64,000 nt of DNA from Pseudomonadota bacterium (GTDB lineage Bacteria > Pseudomonadota > Gammaproteobacteria > Xanthomonadales > Xanthomonadaceae): NCBI GenBank assembly GCA_023388355.1, contig JAEWGI010000065.1, forward strand, positions 58,399 through 122,398, read 5' to 3'. Shown here in pieces: positions 19,500 to 28,445 of this stretch; within the stretch, counting starts at the first letter, position 1; the number at the start of each line of letters is the position of its first letter. The position numbers and the translations under genes were made by a program. Under the pieces are notes generated by a model. The model saw only the letters and a list, made by a program, of their open reading frames with translations, made no database searches and was not told where the DNA came from.

Positions 19500-20827
19500 G
19501 GCTGCGTCTTCGCCGCCTTGTCGGCGTCGGCGGCGGCGAGCGCGTCGAGCGCTGCGCGCACGTCGGCCTCGGCCGCGCCCTCGCCCAGCGCCGCCGGTGC
19601 CTGCGCCAGCGGCAGCGCGCCGCGACGCAGCGCGGCGATCGCCTGGCCGGCATCGCGCGGCGCGTCGAAGGCATGGCTCTGCAGCAGCACGCGATCACCC
19701 TGCACCAGCTTGAAGTAGAAGCGGCCGTCGGATTCGCGGTACTGCTTGAACGTCGCCAGCGGCGGCCCGTGCACCTGGCTGTCGGCTTCAATCGCCTCCA
19801 GCCTCACGCCGGACAGGTCGCGCAGCCCCACCGCCTCGCGCAGCTGCATCAGCAGCGGCGTGGCGTAGCGCTCGCGGAGGCGGCGCGCGCCGTCGCGCAG
19901 GATGTCCTCGATGTCGCCGGGCCGCGCCACCAGGTCCAGGTAGCGCTCGCGCAGTGGCGCGATTTCGCGCTCGAGCAGGTCGGCCAGGCGCTGCTTCGCC
20001 TCGCCCCAGGCGATGCCGTCCGCAAACGCGGCGGCGAACGCCGCGGCGCCGTCGTCGTCGGCGAAGGCGCGGTAAAGCTCGTACAGCGCCGAGCCTTCCG
20101 TGTCCTTGGCCTCGCCCGGCGCGCGCGAATCGGTGACGATCGAGAACACCAGCTTGCGCAGCTCCTCCGGCGGCGCGAACAGCGGGATCGTGTTGCCGTA
20201 GCTCTTGCTCATCTTGCGCCCGTCGAGGCCGGGCAGCGTGGCCACGTGCGCCTCCACCACCGCCTCGGGCAGGGTGAACCAGTCGCGTCCGTAGACGTGG
20301 TTGAAGCGCTGGCCGAAATCGCGCGCCATCTCGATGTGCTGCACCTGGTCGCGGCCCACCGGAACGCGGTGGGCGTTGAAGATCAGGATGTCGGCGGCCA
20401 TCAGTACCGGGTACATGAACAGCCCCGCGGTGACCCCGGAATCGTCGTCCTCGGCTTCGGCGCGGTTCCTGTCGACCGCGGCCTTGTAGGCGTGGGCGCG
20501 GTTGAGGATGCCCTTGCCGGCGACGCAGGTCAGGTACCAGGTGAGCTCGGTGATCTCGGGAATGTCGCTCTGGCGGTAGAACCACACGCGCGCCGGATCG
20601 AGGCCGGCGGCGAGCCAGGTGGCGGCGATCTCGAGGGTCGAACGCTGGGTGCGGGCCGGGTCCTGGGCCTTGATCAGGCTGTGCAGGTCGGCCAGGAAGA
20701 AGAAGCTCTCGCTGCCCGGATCGCGGCTGGCGGCGATCGCCGGCCGCACCGCGCCCACGTAGTTGCCGAGGTGCGGGGTGCCGGAGGTGGTGATGCCGGT
20801 CAGGACGCGGCTGGGGGATGCGGGCAT
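19496..20827 (-). CDS. trpS: Tryptophan-tRNA ligase with C-terminal extension
   Basis: Class I synthetase that charges tRNA-Trp. Of 443 residues, the first 335 or so are the normal enzyme: HIGH-type motif SGTPHLGNYVG near residue 17 and KMSKS in GRKMSKSYGN. The last 100 residues exceed the usual bacterial length (about 335): a segment around FKQYRESDGRFYFKLVQGD looks like a YegP/DUF1508-type domain and is followed by an Ala-rich tail. The ATG at 20827 matches the conserved start; the frame open back to 21811 is antisense to the next gene. Confidence 0.93.
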   Translation of the reverse strand: MPASPSRVLTGITTSGTPHLGNYVGAVRPAIAASRDPGSESFFFLADLHSLIKAQDPARTQRSTLEIAATWLAAGLDPARVWFYRQSDIPEITELTWYLTCVAGKGILNRAHAYKAAVDRNRAEAEDDDSGVTAGLFMYPVLMAADILIFNAHRVPVGRDQVQHIEMARDFGQRFNHVYGRDWFTLPEAVVEAHVATLPGLDGRKMSKSYGNTIPLFAPPEELRKLVFSIVTDSRAPGEAKDTEGSALYELYRAFADDDGAAAFAAAFADGIAWGEAKQRLADLLEREIAPLRERYLDLVARPGDIEDILRDGARRLRERYATPLLMQLREAVGLRDLSGVRLEAIEADSQVHGPPLATFKQYRESDGRFYFKLVQGDRVLLQSHAFDAPRDAGQAIAALRRGALPLAQAPAALGEGAAEADVRAALDALAAADADKAAKTQP

Positions 20828-20941
20828 TGCGCGGACACGGCGAAGGAAACGGAGCGGCCCGCAGTTTACCCCGCCCGTGCGTGGCAACCCCGCCCGGCAC
20901 CCTCGGGCGTTGGCATGTCCGACCCGTCCCGAGACGCCGCC

Positions 20942-21745
20942 ATGAACCGCCTGACCGCCACTGCCCTGCTCGCCCTCGCCACCCTGCCTGGCCTTGCCGC
21001 CGCGCCGCAGGCCGCCGCATCGCCGCTGGTCCGGATCGACATCGTCGACCGCGAGCATGGCCGCTGGCTGCCGACCTGGAGCGACCGCCACGACACCTGG
21101 ATCGCCGGAACTCCCGGCCACCGCTACGGCGTGCGCCTGACCAACACCAGCGGCGAGCGGGTGCTGGTGGTGCTCTCCATCGACGGCGTCAACGCCATCA
21201 GCGGCCAGACCGCGCATCCCTCGCAGACCGGCTACGTGCTGGCGCCCTGGCAGAGCACGGAGATCAACGGCTGGCGCAAGTCCTACCGCGACGTGGCCGC
21301 CTTCGTGTTCACCGCCCTGGACGACAGCTACGCCGCGCGCACCGGCCGTCCCGACAATGTCGGCACGATCGGCGTCGCGGTGTTCCGCGAACGCGGCCTG
21401 CCGCGGCCGGCCCTCCCCTCGCCACCGATCGCGCGCGGCATCGACGGTCACGCGCGACGCGGCGCGCCGGCCGCCGCGGAAGCCGAAGCCATGGACGCGG
21501 CCCCCTACGCGGCTGCGCCGAAACAGCAGATCGGTACCGGCCACGGGCAGCGCGAATGGTCGCCCACCAGCCAGACCTCGTTCGTGCGCGCCAGCCGCAA
21601 GCCCGCGCAGGTCACGCAGCTGCGCTACGACGCGCCGCAGGCGCTGGCGGCGCGCGGGATCGTGCCGCGCCACCCTCATGGCCCGCGCCGGCCGCAGGCG
21701 TTCCCCGGCGCCTTCGCGCCAGATCCACCGCCACGCCGGCGCTGA
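20942..21745 (+). CDS. Exported conserved hypothetical protein
   Basis: 267 residues with a signal peptide (hydrophobic residues 5-20, LTATALLALATLPGLAAA). Residues 28-150 form a compact domain with motifs GHRYGVRLTNTSGERVLVV, SIDGVNAISG and a Trp/Tyr-rich WQSTEINGWRKSY. The remaining 110 residues are Ala/Pro/Arg-rich and probably disordered. This type of secreted protein recurs in proteobacteria without known function. It is divergent from trpS with a 114-bp gap. Confidence 0.75.
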   Translation: MNRLTATALLALATLPGLAAAPQAAASPLVRIDIVDREHGRWLPTWSDRHDTWIAGTPGHRYGVRLTNTSGERVLVVLSIDGVNAISGQTAHPSQTGYVLAPWQSTEINGWRKSYRDVAAFVFTALDDSYAARTGRPDNVGTIGVAVFRERGLPRPALPSPPIARGIDGHARRGAPAAAEAEAMDAAPYAAAPKQQIGTGHGQREWSPTSQTSFVRASRKPAQVTQLRYDAPQALAARGIVPRHPHGPRRPQAFPGAFAPDPPPRRR

Positions 21746-21924
21746 GCGCGGCGCGAGCGGCGCGGACAGGCGAAGGGCCGGCGCATGACCGGCCCTTCGT
21801 TCGGATCGCACCAGCGCTCGGCTGGTCGCCCGCTACAGCGGTACGGATCGATCCGGCGCTGGATGCCGCTGCCAGCCGCCGAGGGCGGGAATGCCCTCGC
21901 GGCTCGCGGCGTGCGCCGCAGCGA

Positions 21925-22125
21925 TCAGTTCAGCGTCTGCTCGAACTCGCGCACTTCGCGCTCGGCGCGATCGCGCTCCCAGCCATAGCGTTCCTGCAGC
22001 TTGCCCGCGAGGTACTTGCTGTCGCCCTCGGCGACATCGAAGACGTCGTCGGTCAGGTCGCCCCACTTGGCCTGGGCCTGGCCCTTGAGCTGCGTCCACT
22101 TGCCGGCAATGATGTCTTTGTTCAT
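21925..22125 (-). CDS. CsbD family stress protein
   Basis: 66-residue hydrophilic protein with the CsbD pattern: [27 protein letters not shown] and a repeated charged helix near the end ([14 protein letters not shown]). Members are abundant general-stress proteins of unknown mechanism. The ATG at 22125 is the family start. An entericidin-type gene lies 321 bp upstream on the same strand, consistent with a small stress locus. Confidence 0.9.
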   Translation of the reverse strand: MNKDIIAGKWTQLKGQAQAKWGDLTDDVFDVAEGDSKYLAGKLQERYGWERDRAEREVREFEQTLN

Positions 22126-22369
22126 GGCGTCTGGATCCTTGTCGTTGGGGGGGAATATCGCTGCGGCGCAGTGCCGCATCGATGGATCAATCATCGGCTC
22201 CGCCGCATCACGTCCGGATCAAGGATTCGTAAGCCGGCGTTCACAAGCATGACCGGCACGGCTGGCGCATTCATCCGACGCGACCGCAGCCGCGAAGAAG
22301 CGGGCGCGGCGTCGATCCGCGCGCACTTCTCCCAGCCGGATCCAGCGTCTCCGCGGTTGGGCGAAAAAA

Positions 22370-22396
22370 GTTCTTCTCCATTCGCGGGAGAAGAAC
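22370..22396. other. Perfect 10-bp stem-loop next to terminator
   Basis: GTTCTTCTCC (22370-22379) pairs perfectly with GGAGAAGAAC (22387-22396) around a 7-base loop, three bases from the terminator at 22400. Together they form a double hairpin after the entericidin gene. The rest of the gap (22126-22369) shows no gene. Confidence 0.6.
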
Positions 22397-22399
22397 CAG

Positions 22400-22427
22400 A
22401 AAAAGCCGGCTTGCGCCGGCTTTTTTT
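22400..22427. terminator. Strong rho-independent terminator, bidirectional
   Basis: AAAAAGCCGGC, loop TTGC, GCCGGCTTTTTTT: a 6-bp GC stem flanked by an A-run on one side and a T-run on the other, so it can stop transcription in either direction. It lies 20 bp after the entericidin stop. Confidence 0.92.
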
Positions 22428-22446
22428 GCGAACGCGCTGGCGGCGA

Positions 22447-22602
22447 TCACTTCGGATCGGTGGCGCCGGTCTCGTCGGCCGACTCCTGCATCTTGTCGCC
22501 GACCTTCTCGACGTCCTTGCCCACGCCCTTCACCGTGTTGCACGCGCTGAGCATGCCGACCGAGAACATGGCTAGCAGCATCATGGCCATCAAACGCTTC
22601 AT
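22447..22602 (-). CDS. Entericidin A/B family lipoprotein
   Basis: 51-residue small lipoprotein. It starts at 22602 with AGGAG before the ATG, has a hydrophobic signal segment and the lipobox LSAC with the acylated cysteine at about residue 21. The mature part NTVKGVGKDVEKVGD is the entericidin core. In enterobacteria the pair acts as an osmotically induced bacteriolytic lipoprotein and antidote; here only one is present. Outer- or inner-membrane anchored. A strong terminator follows. Confidence 0.9.
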   Translation of the reverse strand: MKRLMAMMLLAMFSVGMLSACNTVKGVGKDVEKVGDKMQESADETGATDPK

Positions 22603-22758
22603 CTGGATTCTCCTGGGGCTTGTCTTGTGCGGTCGCGGTGGTTCCGCGTCCGTCCACGCCATCTGACCCGCGGAGCCGTGAAATCCACGTCGCTTCGCAG
22701 CATGCGGCCGATGCGCGCGGGATGGCCGTTCATCCATGTCTCCGGCGCGTGAACGGAT

Positions 22759-23682
22759 TCAGTCGCGCATCAAGGTCGATTTTCCGAACAGGCTTTCCAC
22801 CAGGTCCACCGCGAGCTCGGCGGTGGCATTGCGGTTGTCCAGCGCGGGATTGACTTCCACGATGTCGAGCGATCCCAAACGCCCGCTGTCGGCGATCATT
22901 TCCATGATCAGCTGCGCCTCGCGGTAGTTCACGCCGCCCGGGATCGGCGTGCCGGTTCCGGGCGCGATCGTCGGGTCGAGCACGTCGACGTCGAAGCTCA
23001 CGTGCAGGTGGGTGTTGCCGTCGAGTCCCTCCAGCGCCTCCTCCATCGCCCGCTTCATGCCGACCTCGTCGATGTAGCGCATGTCGTAGATGTCGAGCAT
23101 GTGCTCCTTGACCAGCCGCTTCTCGACCTGGTCGACCGAGCGGATGCCAAGCTGGCGCACCTGCGTCGGCGAGATCGCGGGCGCCTGGTCGCCGATGCCG
23201 GTCAGCGCCGACGGCCCGATCCCGCACAGGCAGGCCACCGGCATGCCGTGGACGTTGCCCGACGGGGTGATGGTGCTGGTGTTGAAGTCGGTATGCGCGT
23301 CCAGCCACAGCACGCGCAGACTGCCGCCGGTCCGCCGGCAATGGTCGGCCACCGCCGCGATCGATCCGATCGCCAGGCAGTGGTCGCCGCCCAGCATCAC
23401 CGGCATCCGGCCGCGGCGCAGGATCGCGGCCGAGGCCTCGTGCACCGCGCGGTTCCAGGCCACGACCTCGTCGAGGTGGCGATAGCCGTCCACCGGGCCG
23501 CGCCAGGGATTCTTCGGCCCGTAGACGTCGCCGGTATCGACCACGTCCACGCCGCGCGCCGACAGCGCCTCGCCCAGGCCGGCCACGCGCAGCGCCTCGG
23601 GTCCCATCGACGCGCCGCGCGTGCCCGCGCCGACGTCGGTGGGTACGCCGAAGATCGATACGGGGCGATAGTTGCTGGGCAT
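22759..23682 (-). CDS. rocF: Arginase
   Basis: Hydrolyses arginine to ornithine and urea; cytosolic dimanganese enzyme. The 307 residues are family length with all metal-binding motifs: GGDHCLAIGS, DAHTDFNTS and SFDVDVLDP, plus the N-terminal IFGVPTDVGAGTRGASMGPEAL typical of the bacterial arginase branch. The gene is monocistronic in the window. A CtlX-like guanidino-group hydrolase lies at 31288 but is not linked. Confidence 0.95.
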   Translation of the reverse strand: MPSNYRPVSIFGVPTDVGAGTRGASMGPEALRVAGLGEALSARGVDVVDTGDVYGPKNPWRGPVDGYRHLDEVVAWNRAVHEASAAILRRGRMPVMLGGDHCLAIGSIAAVADHCRRTGGSLRVLWLDAHTDFNTSTITPSGNVHGMPVACLCGIGPSALTGIGDQAPAISPTQVRQLGIRSVDQVEKRLVKEHMLDIYDMRYIDEVGMKRAMEEALEGLDGNTHLHVSFDVDVLDPTIAPGTGTPIPGGVNYREAQLIMEMIADSGRLGSLDIVEVNPALDNRNATAELAVDLVESLFGKSTLMRD

Positions 23683-23770
23683 GCGATCACCATTCGGGTT
23701 GGATTGCCCGGCAGTCTAGCGATGCGATGTGAGCGCAGCTGCGGCGTCGCAACATCGACTGTCGCCCGCG

Positions 23771-24388
23771 CTACGGCGTACGCCAGCGCCACGGGAAGTC
23801 GACCGCACGCGTGATGCCCACGCGCGGGCCGATGCGCGGCGCCGCGGGCGGCAGCATGCCGTCGCTGACGATGCGCACGCCGCGGTCGCCCGCGACCAGG
23901 TCGGCGCCGTCGTGGCTGCGGTCCAGGCCCATCGCCTGCGAGAGCTTGCCGGGGCCGTTGGCCAGGTCGCGGTCGCGGCGGGCCGCGGGCCGCAGCGCGC
24001 GCATCGCCTCGATCCCGGCAATCGGCTCGATCGCCCTCAGCAGCACCCCCGCGCCCTCGCCCACCTCGCCGCACACCGCGTTGCTGCCCCAGTGCAGGCC
24101 GTAGGTGAAGTAGACGTACATGTGGCCCGGCTCGCCGAACATCGTGGCGTTGCGCGCGGTCGGGCCGCGGAACGAATGCGCGGCGGGATCCTCGCTGCCG
24201 GCGTAGGCCTCGACCTCGACGATGCGGCCGGCGCGGCCGTCGTCGCGGACCAGGATCTTGTTGAGCAGTTCGGGCGCCACCGCGGTCGGATGGCGGCGGT
24301 AGAACGCGCGCGGCACGGGCGTCCAGGCGGAGATCGTTTCGACGCCGGCCTGGTCCGGGCCGGGCGCGCGTGGTGGCGATGGAGGCAT
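23771..24388 (-). CDS. DNA-3-methyladenine glycosylase (AAG/MPG type)
   Basis: Base-excision repair enzyme removing alkylated purines. The 205 residues contain the catalytic glutamate motif IVEVEAYAGSEDPAAHS, the intercalating-loop region MYVYFTYGLHW and NGPGKLSQAMGL near the C-terminal third. The first 20 residues are Pro-rich and may be partly untranslated; the conserved domain begins around VPRAFYRRHP. Single gene, upstream of arginase on the same strand. Confidence 0.92.
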   Translation of the reverse strand: MPPSPPRAPGPDQAGVETISAWTPVPRAFYRRHPTAVAPELLNKILVRDDGRAGRIVEVEAYAGSEDPAAHSFRGPTARNATMFGEPGHMYVYFTYGLHWGSNAVCGEVGEGAGVLLRAIEPIAGIEAMRALRPAARRDRDLANGPGKLSQAMGLDRSHDGADLVAGDRGVRIVSDGMLPPAAPRIGPRVGITRAVDFPWRWRTP

Positions 24389-24498
24389 TGCGGCAAGCCT
24401 GGATCGGAGTCCGTGGATCCTGCGTCAACGGCGAAGCACGAGCCGGGTCGGCGCGTCAGCAGGCAGGGCCGCTGCGCGCGGCGCCGGGCATCGCGGGC

Positions 24499-24574
24499 TG
24501 GTGCCGCTTGTCCGATTCGAACGGACGACCTACCGCTTACAAGGCGGTTGCTCTACCAGCTGAGCTAAAGCGGC
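24499..24574 (-). tRNA. tRNA-Thr (anticodon TGT), CCA encoded
   Basis: On the minus strand the sequence begins GCCGCTTTAGCTCAGCTGG and ends with an encoded CCA. The acceptor stem GCCGCTT/AAGCGGC pairs fully, the anticodon loop is CTTGTAA (anticodon TGT), and the T-loop is GTTCGAAT. It is 76 bases with a standard cloverleaf. Confidence 0.96.
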
Positions 24575-24618
24575 GACGCGCCGGCATTCTAGCCCAAGGG
24601 TGCCGGCAGCCCGGAGCG

Positions 24619-25380
24619 TCAGCGGCCCGGCGCGGACAGCGTGGCGCAGTCGACGTCCGCAATCTGGGCCGCACCGGCGGCGCGCTGGAGCGCGGCCAGG
24701 TCGGCGCCCTCGTCGATGGCGACATGGACCCAGTGCTGCGCCTGGCCGCCATCGCCGATCGGCGCGGCCACCGCGTCGAACCCCGCAGCGCGCAGCGCGG
24801 CGCGATGGCGCTGCGCGCTGTCTTCGCTGCCGAAGCGGCCGAGCGCGATGTCGACGCTGCCGTCGTCGGCGGCCGGCAGCAGGTAGTGGTCGGCGAACCC
24901 GGCCGCCACCAGGCGCGCCACCATCGCCTCGGCCGCGGCGCGGTCCGGCAGCGCGGACAGGCGCACGTCCCAGCCGCGCGCCGCGGTGCGGGTTTCGCGC
25001 AGGGCCAGGCGCAGGACCGTCGGCCGCAGCGCGGTCGCCGCGCGATCGGCCGCCGCGGCGTCGTCAAACGGGCCCAGGCGGTGGCAGCGGCTGGCGGAGG
25101 CGCCGGCGGTGCCCGGAGGATCCTGCGGCGCCGGACGCAGCAGGGGATCGGGCTCCGGCTCCGGCTTGGGCACGGATGCAGGCACGGACGGTGCGACGCC
25201 GGCCGCGGCCACGCCGGGTCCCGCAGCGGCAGCCTGCGGATCCGAGAGCAGCCGCAGCGGCTCGGCGCCTTCGGGCAAGCGTACTTCCGGCGCCGGTGCC
25301 GGGCCGTCGCGCGTCGCCCACCACAGGGCGACACCGAGGTTGAGGATCAGCAGCAGGACGATCAGGGCGCGCGCGGGCAT
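24619..25380 (-). CDS. SPOR-domain protein, membrane anchored
   Basis: 253 residues: one N-terminal transmembrane helix (ALIVLLLILNLGVALWW), a Pro/Ala-rich linker (about 28-95), and a C-terminal region with two SPOR-like halves (CHRLGPFDDAAAADRAATAL; VDIALGRFGSEDSAQRHRAAL). SPOR domains bind denuded peptidoglycan at division sites, so a cell-envelope role is likely. It is the last gene of an apparent birA-coaX-SPOR operon (9 bp after coaX), an arrangement common in Xanthomonadaceae as far as I recall. Confidence 0.8.
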   Translation of the reverse strand: MPARALIVLLLILNLGVALWWATRDGPAPAPEVRLPEGAEPLRLLSDPQAAAAGPGVAAAGVAPSVPASVPKPEPEPDPLLRPAPQDPPGTAGASASRCHRLGPFDDAAAADRAATALRPTVLRLALRETRTAARGWDVRLSALPDRAAAEAMVARLVAAGFADHYLLPAADDGSVDIALGRFGSEDSAQRHRAALRAAGFDAVAAPIGDGGQAQHWVHVAIDEGADLAALQRAAGAAQIADVDCATLSAPGR

Positions 25381-25389
25381 CGGGCGATT

Positions 25390-26127
25390 CTAGGCGGTCG
25401 CGTCGAGCATGGCCCAGCGCGCCAGCCCTTCGAGCACCAGCGCGGGCGCGGGCGTTGCCTCCGGCAGGTGCGGCAGCAGCGCGTCGGCACCGCCGCCGTG
25501 CAGCAGCAGCGGCACCGGCCCGGCGCAGGCCCGCGCGGCCTCCGCCTGGCTGCGCTGCAGCAGTCCGAGCGCGGCGCCGATACAGCCCGAGGCCAGCGCA
25601 TCGCCCGTATCGGCTGCAAACTCGCGGTAATCGCCGCCCTGCGCCGGCAGCTGCGCGGCGCGGGCCTGCAGCGCCTCGCGCATCAGCGCCGGCGAGGGCG
25701 CGATGCGGCCGCCGTGGTGGCGGCCACCGGCGTCGACCAGATCGACGGTGAGCGCGGTCCCCACGCCCGCCACCAGCCAGGCGCCGCCGCGCGCGCGCGC
25801 GGCCAGCAGCGCCAGGAACCGGTCCACGCCCAGCCGCACGGGATGCGCGTAGGCGATATGCAGGCCGTCCCAGGCCCGCTGGGTGGAGGCCAGGCCGATG
25901 CGGCCGCAGCGCGCGGACAGGGCGTCCAACAGCGCCACCCGCAGCGCGGGGGCCGCGACGCTGGCCACGTATGCGGCGTCGATCCGCGCCGGCAGCCGGT
26001 CGCCCCAGCCCGGCGCGAACGCGCGGCCGTCGTGGGCGATCGCCAGCACCTCGCCCACCCGGCCGTCGCGCCCCAGCGGCGCACACTTGAGCCGCGAATT
26101 GCCCAGGTCGAACAGCCAGTCGCTCAT
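25390..26127 (-). CDS. coaX: Type III pantothenate kinase
   Basis: Phosphorylates pantothenate, first step of coenzyme A synthesis. 245 residues with the ASKHA-fold motifs DLGNSRLK (phosphate loop), VRLGVDRFLALLAA and AGVGTALTVDLVD, and HHGGRIAPSPALM in the substrate lid. Its start overlaps the birA stop by 4 bases, so the two vitamin-cofactor genes are translationally coupled. Confidence 0.93.
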   Translation of the reverse strand: MSDWLFDLGNSRLKCAPLGRDGRVGEVLAIAHDGRAFAPGWGDRLPARIDAAYVASVAAPALRVALLDALSARCGRIGLASTQRAWDGLHIAYAHPVRLGVDRFLALLAARARGGAWLVAGVGTALTVDLVDAGGRHHGGRIAPSPALMREALQARAAQLPAQGGDYREFAADTGDALASGCIGAALGLLQRSQAEAARACAGPVPLLLHGGGADALLPHLPEATPAPALVLEGLARWAMLDATA

Positions 26128-27122
26128 GCCCCGGGCTCCGCGCGCCGCAGGCTCACCTCGCCGGCGTGGAAGGCGCGCTCGCCCTGTGCGGTGCGCAGCC
26201 GCAGCGCGCCGTCGACGCCCAGCCCGAGCGCGATGCCCTCGTGGGCGCCGTCGCCCGCCTGGACCTGCACCCGCGTGCCGGCAAGCGCATCGCAGCCGGC
26301 ATAGCGCGCCAGGAAGGGCGCCAGTCCTTCGCGATCGAAGCACGCCAGCGCTGGCAGCAGGGCGGCGAGCAGGGTGGACGCGAGCGCGTCACGCGACGGT
26401 GTCGGGTCGAGCAGCGCCTGCAGGTCGATCCATGGCTGTCCGATGTCGGCCGCGGCCGCGGCCGGCATGCGCACGTTGAGGCCGATGCCGATCACCGCGC
26501 GCGCCGGCCCGGCGTGTTCGCCGCCGCCTTCCACCAGGATGCCGCCGAGCTTGCGCAGCCCGCCGGCATCGGCGACCACGACATCGTTCGGCCACTTCAG
26601 GCCAACCGCTGCCGCGCCCAGCGCGCGCAGGGCCTCGGCCACCGCCACCCCCGCCACCAGGCTCAGCCCGCCCAGGCGCGCCAGCCCGCCCTCGAACCCG
26701 CGCGCGACCGACAGGTACAGATTGGCCGCCAGCGGCGAGGCCCAGGCCCGCCCGCGGCGTCCGCGTCCACCGCTCTGGCGCTCGGCCAGCAGCACCTGTG
26801 CGCCGCCACCCTGCGCGCCGCGGCGCAGCAGCTCGGAGCTGGTCGAATCCAGCGACCAGGCCACTTCCAGCGCGTCGATCCCCGCGCGCAGGTCCGCCGG
26901 CAGCGCCGCGGCGATGCGCCCGGCATCGAGCAGGTCGACCGGGGCCGCCAGGGCGTAGCCGATGCCCGGCCGGGCATCGATCGCCAGCCCGGCCTGGCGC
27001 AGGCCCTGGATCCGCTTCCACACCGCGGCCCGGGTCTGGCCGGCCTCGCGCGCCAGCGCGTCGCCCGACACCGGGCCTGCCGCCAGGCGCTGCAGCAGGG
27101 CGCGGTCGGCCGCGGTGGTCAT
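26124..27122 (-). CDS. birA: Bifunctional biotin-protein ligase / biotin operon repressor
   Basis: Attaches biotin to acetyl-CoA carboxylase and can repress biotin synthesis genes. The 332 residues comprise an N-terminal winged helix (about 1-60, AREAGQTRAAVWKRIQGLR), a central ligase domain with the adenylate loop GGRGRRGRAW and LKWPNDVVV, and a C-terminal SH3-like domain. The DNA-binding domain shows it is the regulatory type. It heads an operon with coaX and the SPOR gene. Confidence 0.94.
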   Translation of the reverse strand: MTTAADRALLQRLAAGPVSGDALAREAGQTRAAVWKRIQGLRQAGLAIDARPGIGYALAAPVDLLDAGRIAAALPADLRAGIDALEVAWSLDSTSSELLRRGAQGGGAQVLLAERQSGGRGRRGRAWASPLAANLYLSVARGFEGGLARLGGLSLVAGVAVAEALRALGAAAVGLKWPNDVVVADAGGLRKLGGILVEGGGEHAGPARAVIGIGLNVRMPAAAAADIGQPWIDLQALLDPTPSRDALASTLLAALLPALACFDREGLAPFLARYAGCDALAGTRVQVQAGDGAHEGIALGLGVDGALRLRTAQGERAFHAGEVSLRRAEPGA

Positions 27123-27292
27123 GGCGCGGGGGTTCGGATCATGGCCCGATTATCCGGGATTGGCGCCCGCCCGCGCCCCGACCGTCCCTGATCGCATCAA
27201 ACGCAACCCCGCGTAGGACCCGCGCGCGCGGTGCGAATCGGGGTGTATAGTGAACCGTTGCGGCCGCAACAACTGGCCGAAGGATGGTTGCC

Positions 27293-27577
27293 ATGACTCC
27301 TGGACCGAGTATCCGCCTGCTGCTGTGCCTGCTGCTTGCTTGCGCCGCACTCCCCGCAGCCGCGCGCCAGGCGGCGATGATGGACGCCAACGGCGGCGGC
27401 GCCGCCTGCCCCGTCAGCGCCGACGCCGATGCCGAAGCCGAGCCGCCGGTGCGCACCGACAAGCGCGCGCCCGCCCCCGCCCCCGCGCGCACCGCCCCGA
27501 GCCGGCGCGGCGGCGAGACCGAAACCACCACCCGCCCGCCGCGCTGGCACAGCTTCCTGCCGGGCATGATCCGCTGA
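27293..27577 (+). CDS. Short exported protein of unknown function
   Basis: 94 residues with a clear signal peptide (IRLLLCLLLACAALPAAARQ) and a low-complexity Ala/Pro/Arg-rich remainder ending WHSFLPGMIR. The ATG at 27293 is preferred because GAAGGA lies about 8 bases before it. No family recognised. mtfA starts 13 bp downstream. Confidence 0.6.
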   Translation: MTPGPSIRLLLCLLLACAALPAAARQAAMMDANGGGAACPVSADADAEAEPPVRTDKRAPAPAPARTAPSRRGGETETTTRPPRWHSFLPGMIR

Positions 27578-27590
27578 GGCCTGCGCGGTT

Positions 27591-28361
27591 GTGCCGGCGG
27601 GCCTGATCCGGCGGCTGCTGGGCCGCACCCCCGACCCGATCGACGACGACACCTGGCGGCAGGCGCGCGCCCGCGTGCAGTGGGTCGCGGCGCTGGAACC
27701 TGCGCGCGAGCAGCGGCTGCGCGAACTGGCATCGCAGTTCCTGCAGCGCAAGGCCATCACCGCGATCGAGCCGCTGCAGCTCGACGCCGTCGCCTGCGCC
27801 ACCCTTGCCGCCCTGTGCTGCCTGCCGCTGCTCGAGTTCGGCGTCGAGGGCCTGCGCGGCTGGTCGCAGCTGATCGTGTATCCGGACGCGTTCCGGGTGA
27901 ACCGCAGCCACGTCGACGCCGCCGGCGTGCTGCACGAATGGGACGACGAGTTGATCGGAGAGTCCTGGGACAGCGGGCCGCTGATCCTGTCCTGGGCCGA
28001 CGTCGAATCCGACCTCGACGATCCCCACGCCGGCTTCTGTGTAGCGGTGCACGAAATGGCGCACAAGCTCGACGCGCTCGACGGCGTGCTCGACGGCACC
28101 CCGCCGCTGCCGCGCGCATGGCAGCGCGCCTGGGCGAAGGATTTCCAGCAGGCCTACGATGGATTCGTGGCCGCGGTCGATGCCGGCGGCGAGGTCGCCA
28201 TCGACCCCTACGCGGCTGAAGCGCCGGAGGAATTCTTCGCCGTCTGCAGCGAATACCACTTCAGCGACCCGGCGCTGCTGCGGGCGAACTTTCCGCAGGT
28301 GGCGGCGCACTGCGAACGGTTTTACGGGGCATCGCCGTCGGAGCGGCGTCCGGTCGCCTGA
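27591..28361 (+). CDS. mtfA: MtfA-like zinc peptidase (M90)
   Basis: 256-residue cytosolic metallopeptidase. The zinc motif is VHEMAHKLD (HExxH) around residue 152, with a downstream glutamate in APEEFFAVCSEYHF, as in MtfA of E. coli, which binds the glucose regulator Mlc. N-terminal helix and motif LIVYPDAFRVNR agree with the family. The only start giving full length is a GTG at 27591; the first few codons are uncertain. It follows the small exported protein gene by 13 bp. Confidence 0.88.
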   Translation: MPAGLIRRLLGRTPDPIDDDTWRQARARVQWVAALEPAREQRLRELASQFLQRKAITAIEPLQLDAVACATLAALCCLPLLEFGVEGLRGWSQLIVYPDAFRVNRSHVDAAGVLHEWDDELIGESWDSGPLILSWADVESDLDDPHAGFCVAVHEMAHKLDALDGVLDGTPPLPRAWQRAWAKDFQQAYDGFVAAVDAGGEVAIDPYAAEAPEEFFAVCSEYHFSDPALLRANFPQVAAHCERFYGASPSERRPVA

Positions 28362-28445
28362 GGCAGGACCAACATCCCGGGAGCGGAAGATGCGGACCAT
28401 CTTCGGAAACCTGTCGCCTGTACGGGATGACGACGGCGGCGCCCG

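Noticed and set aside
20828..21811. N-terminal extension of trpS
   Set aside because: Covers the opposite-strand exported protein gene; conserved TrpS start is at 20827.
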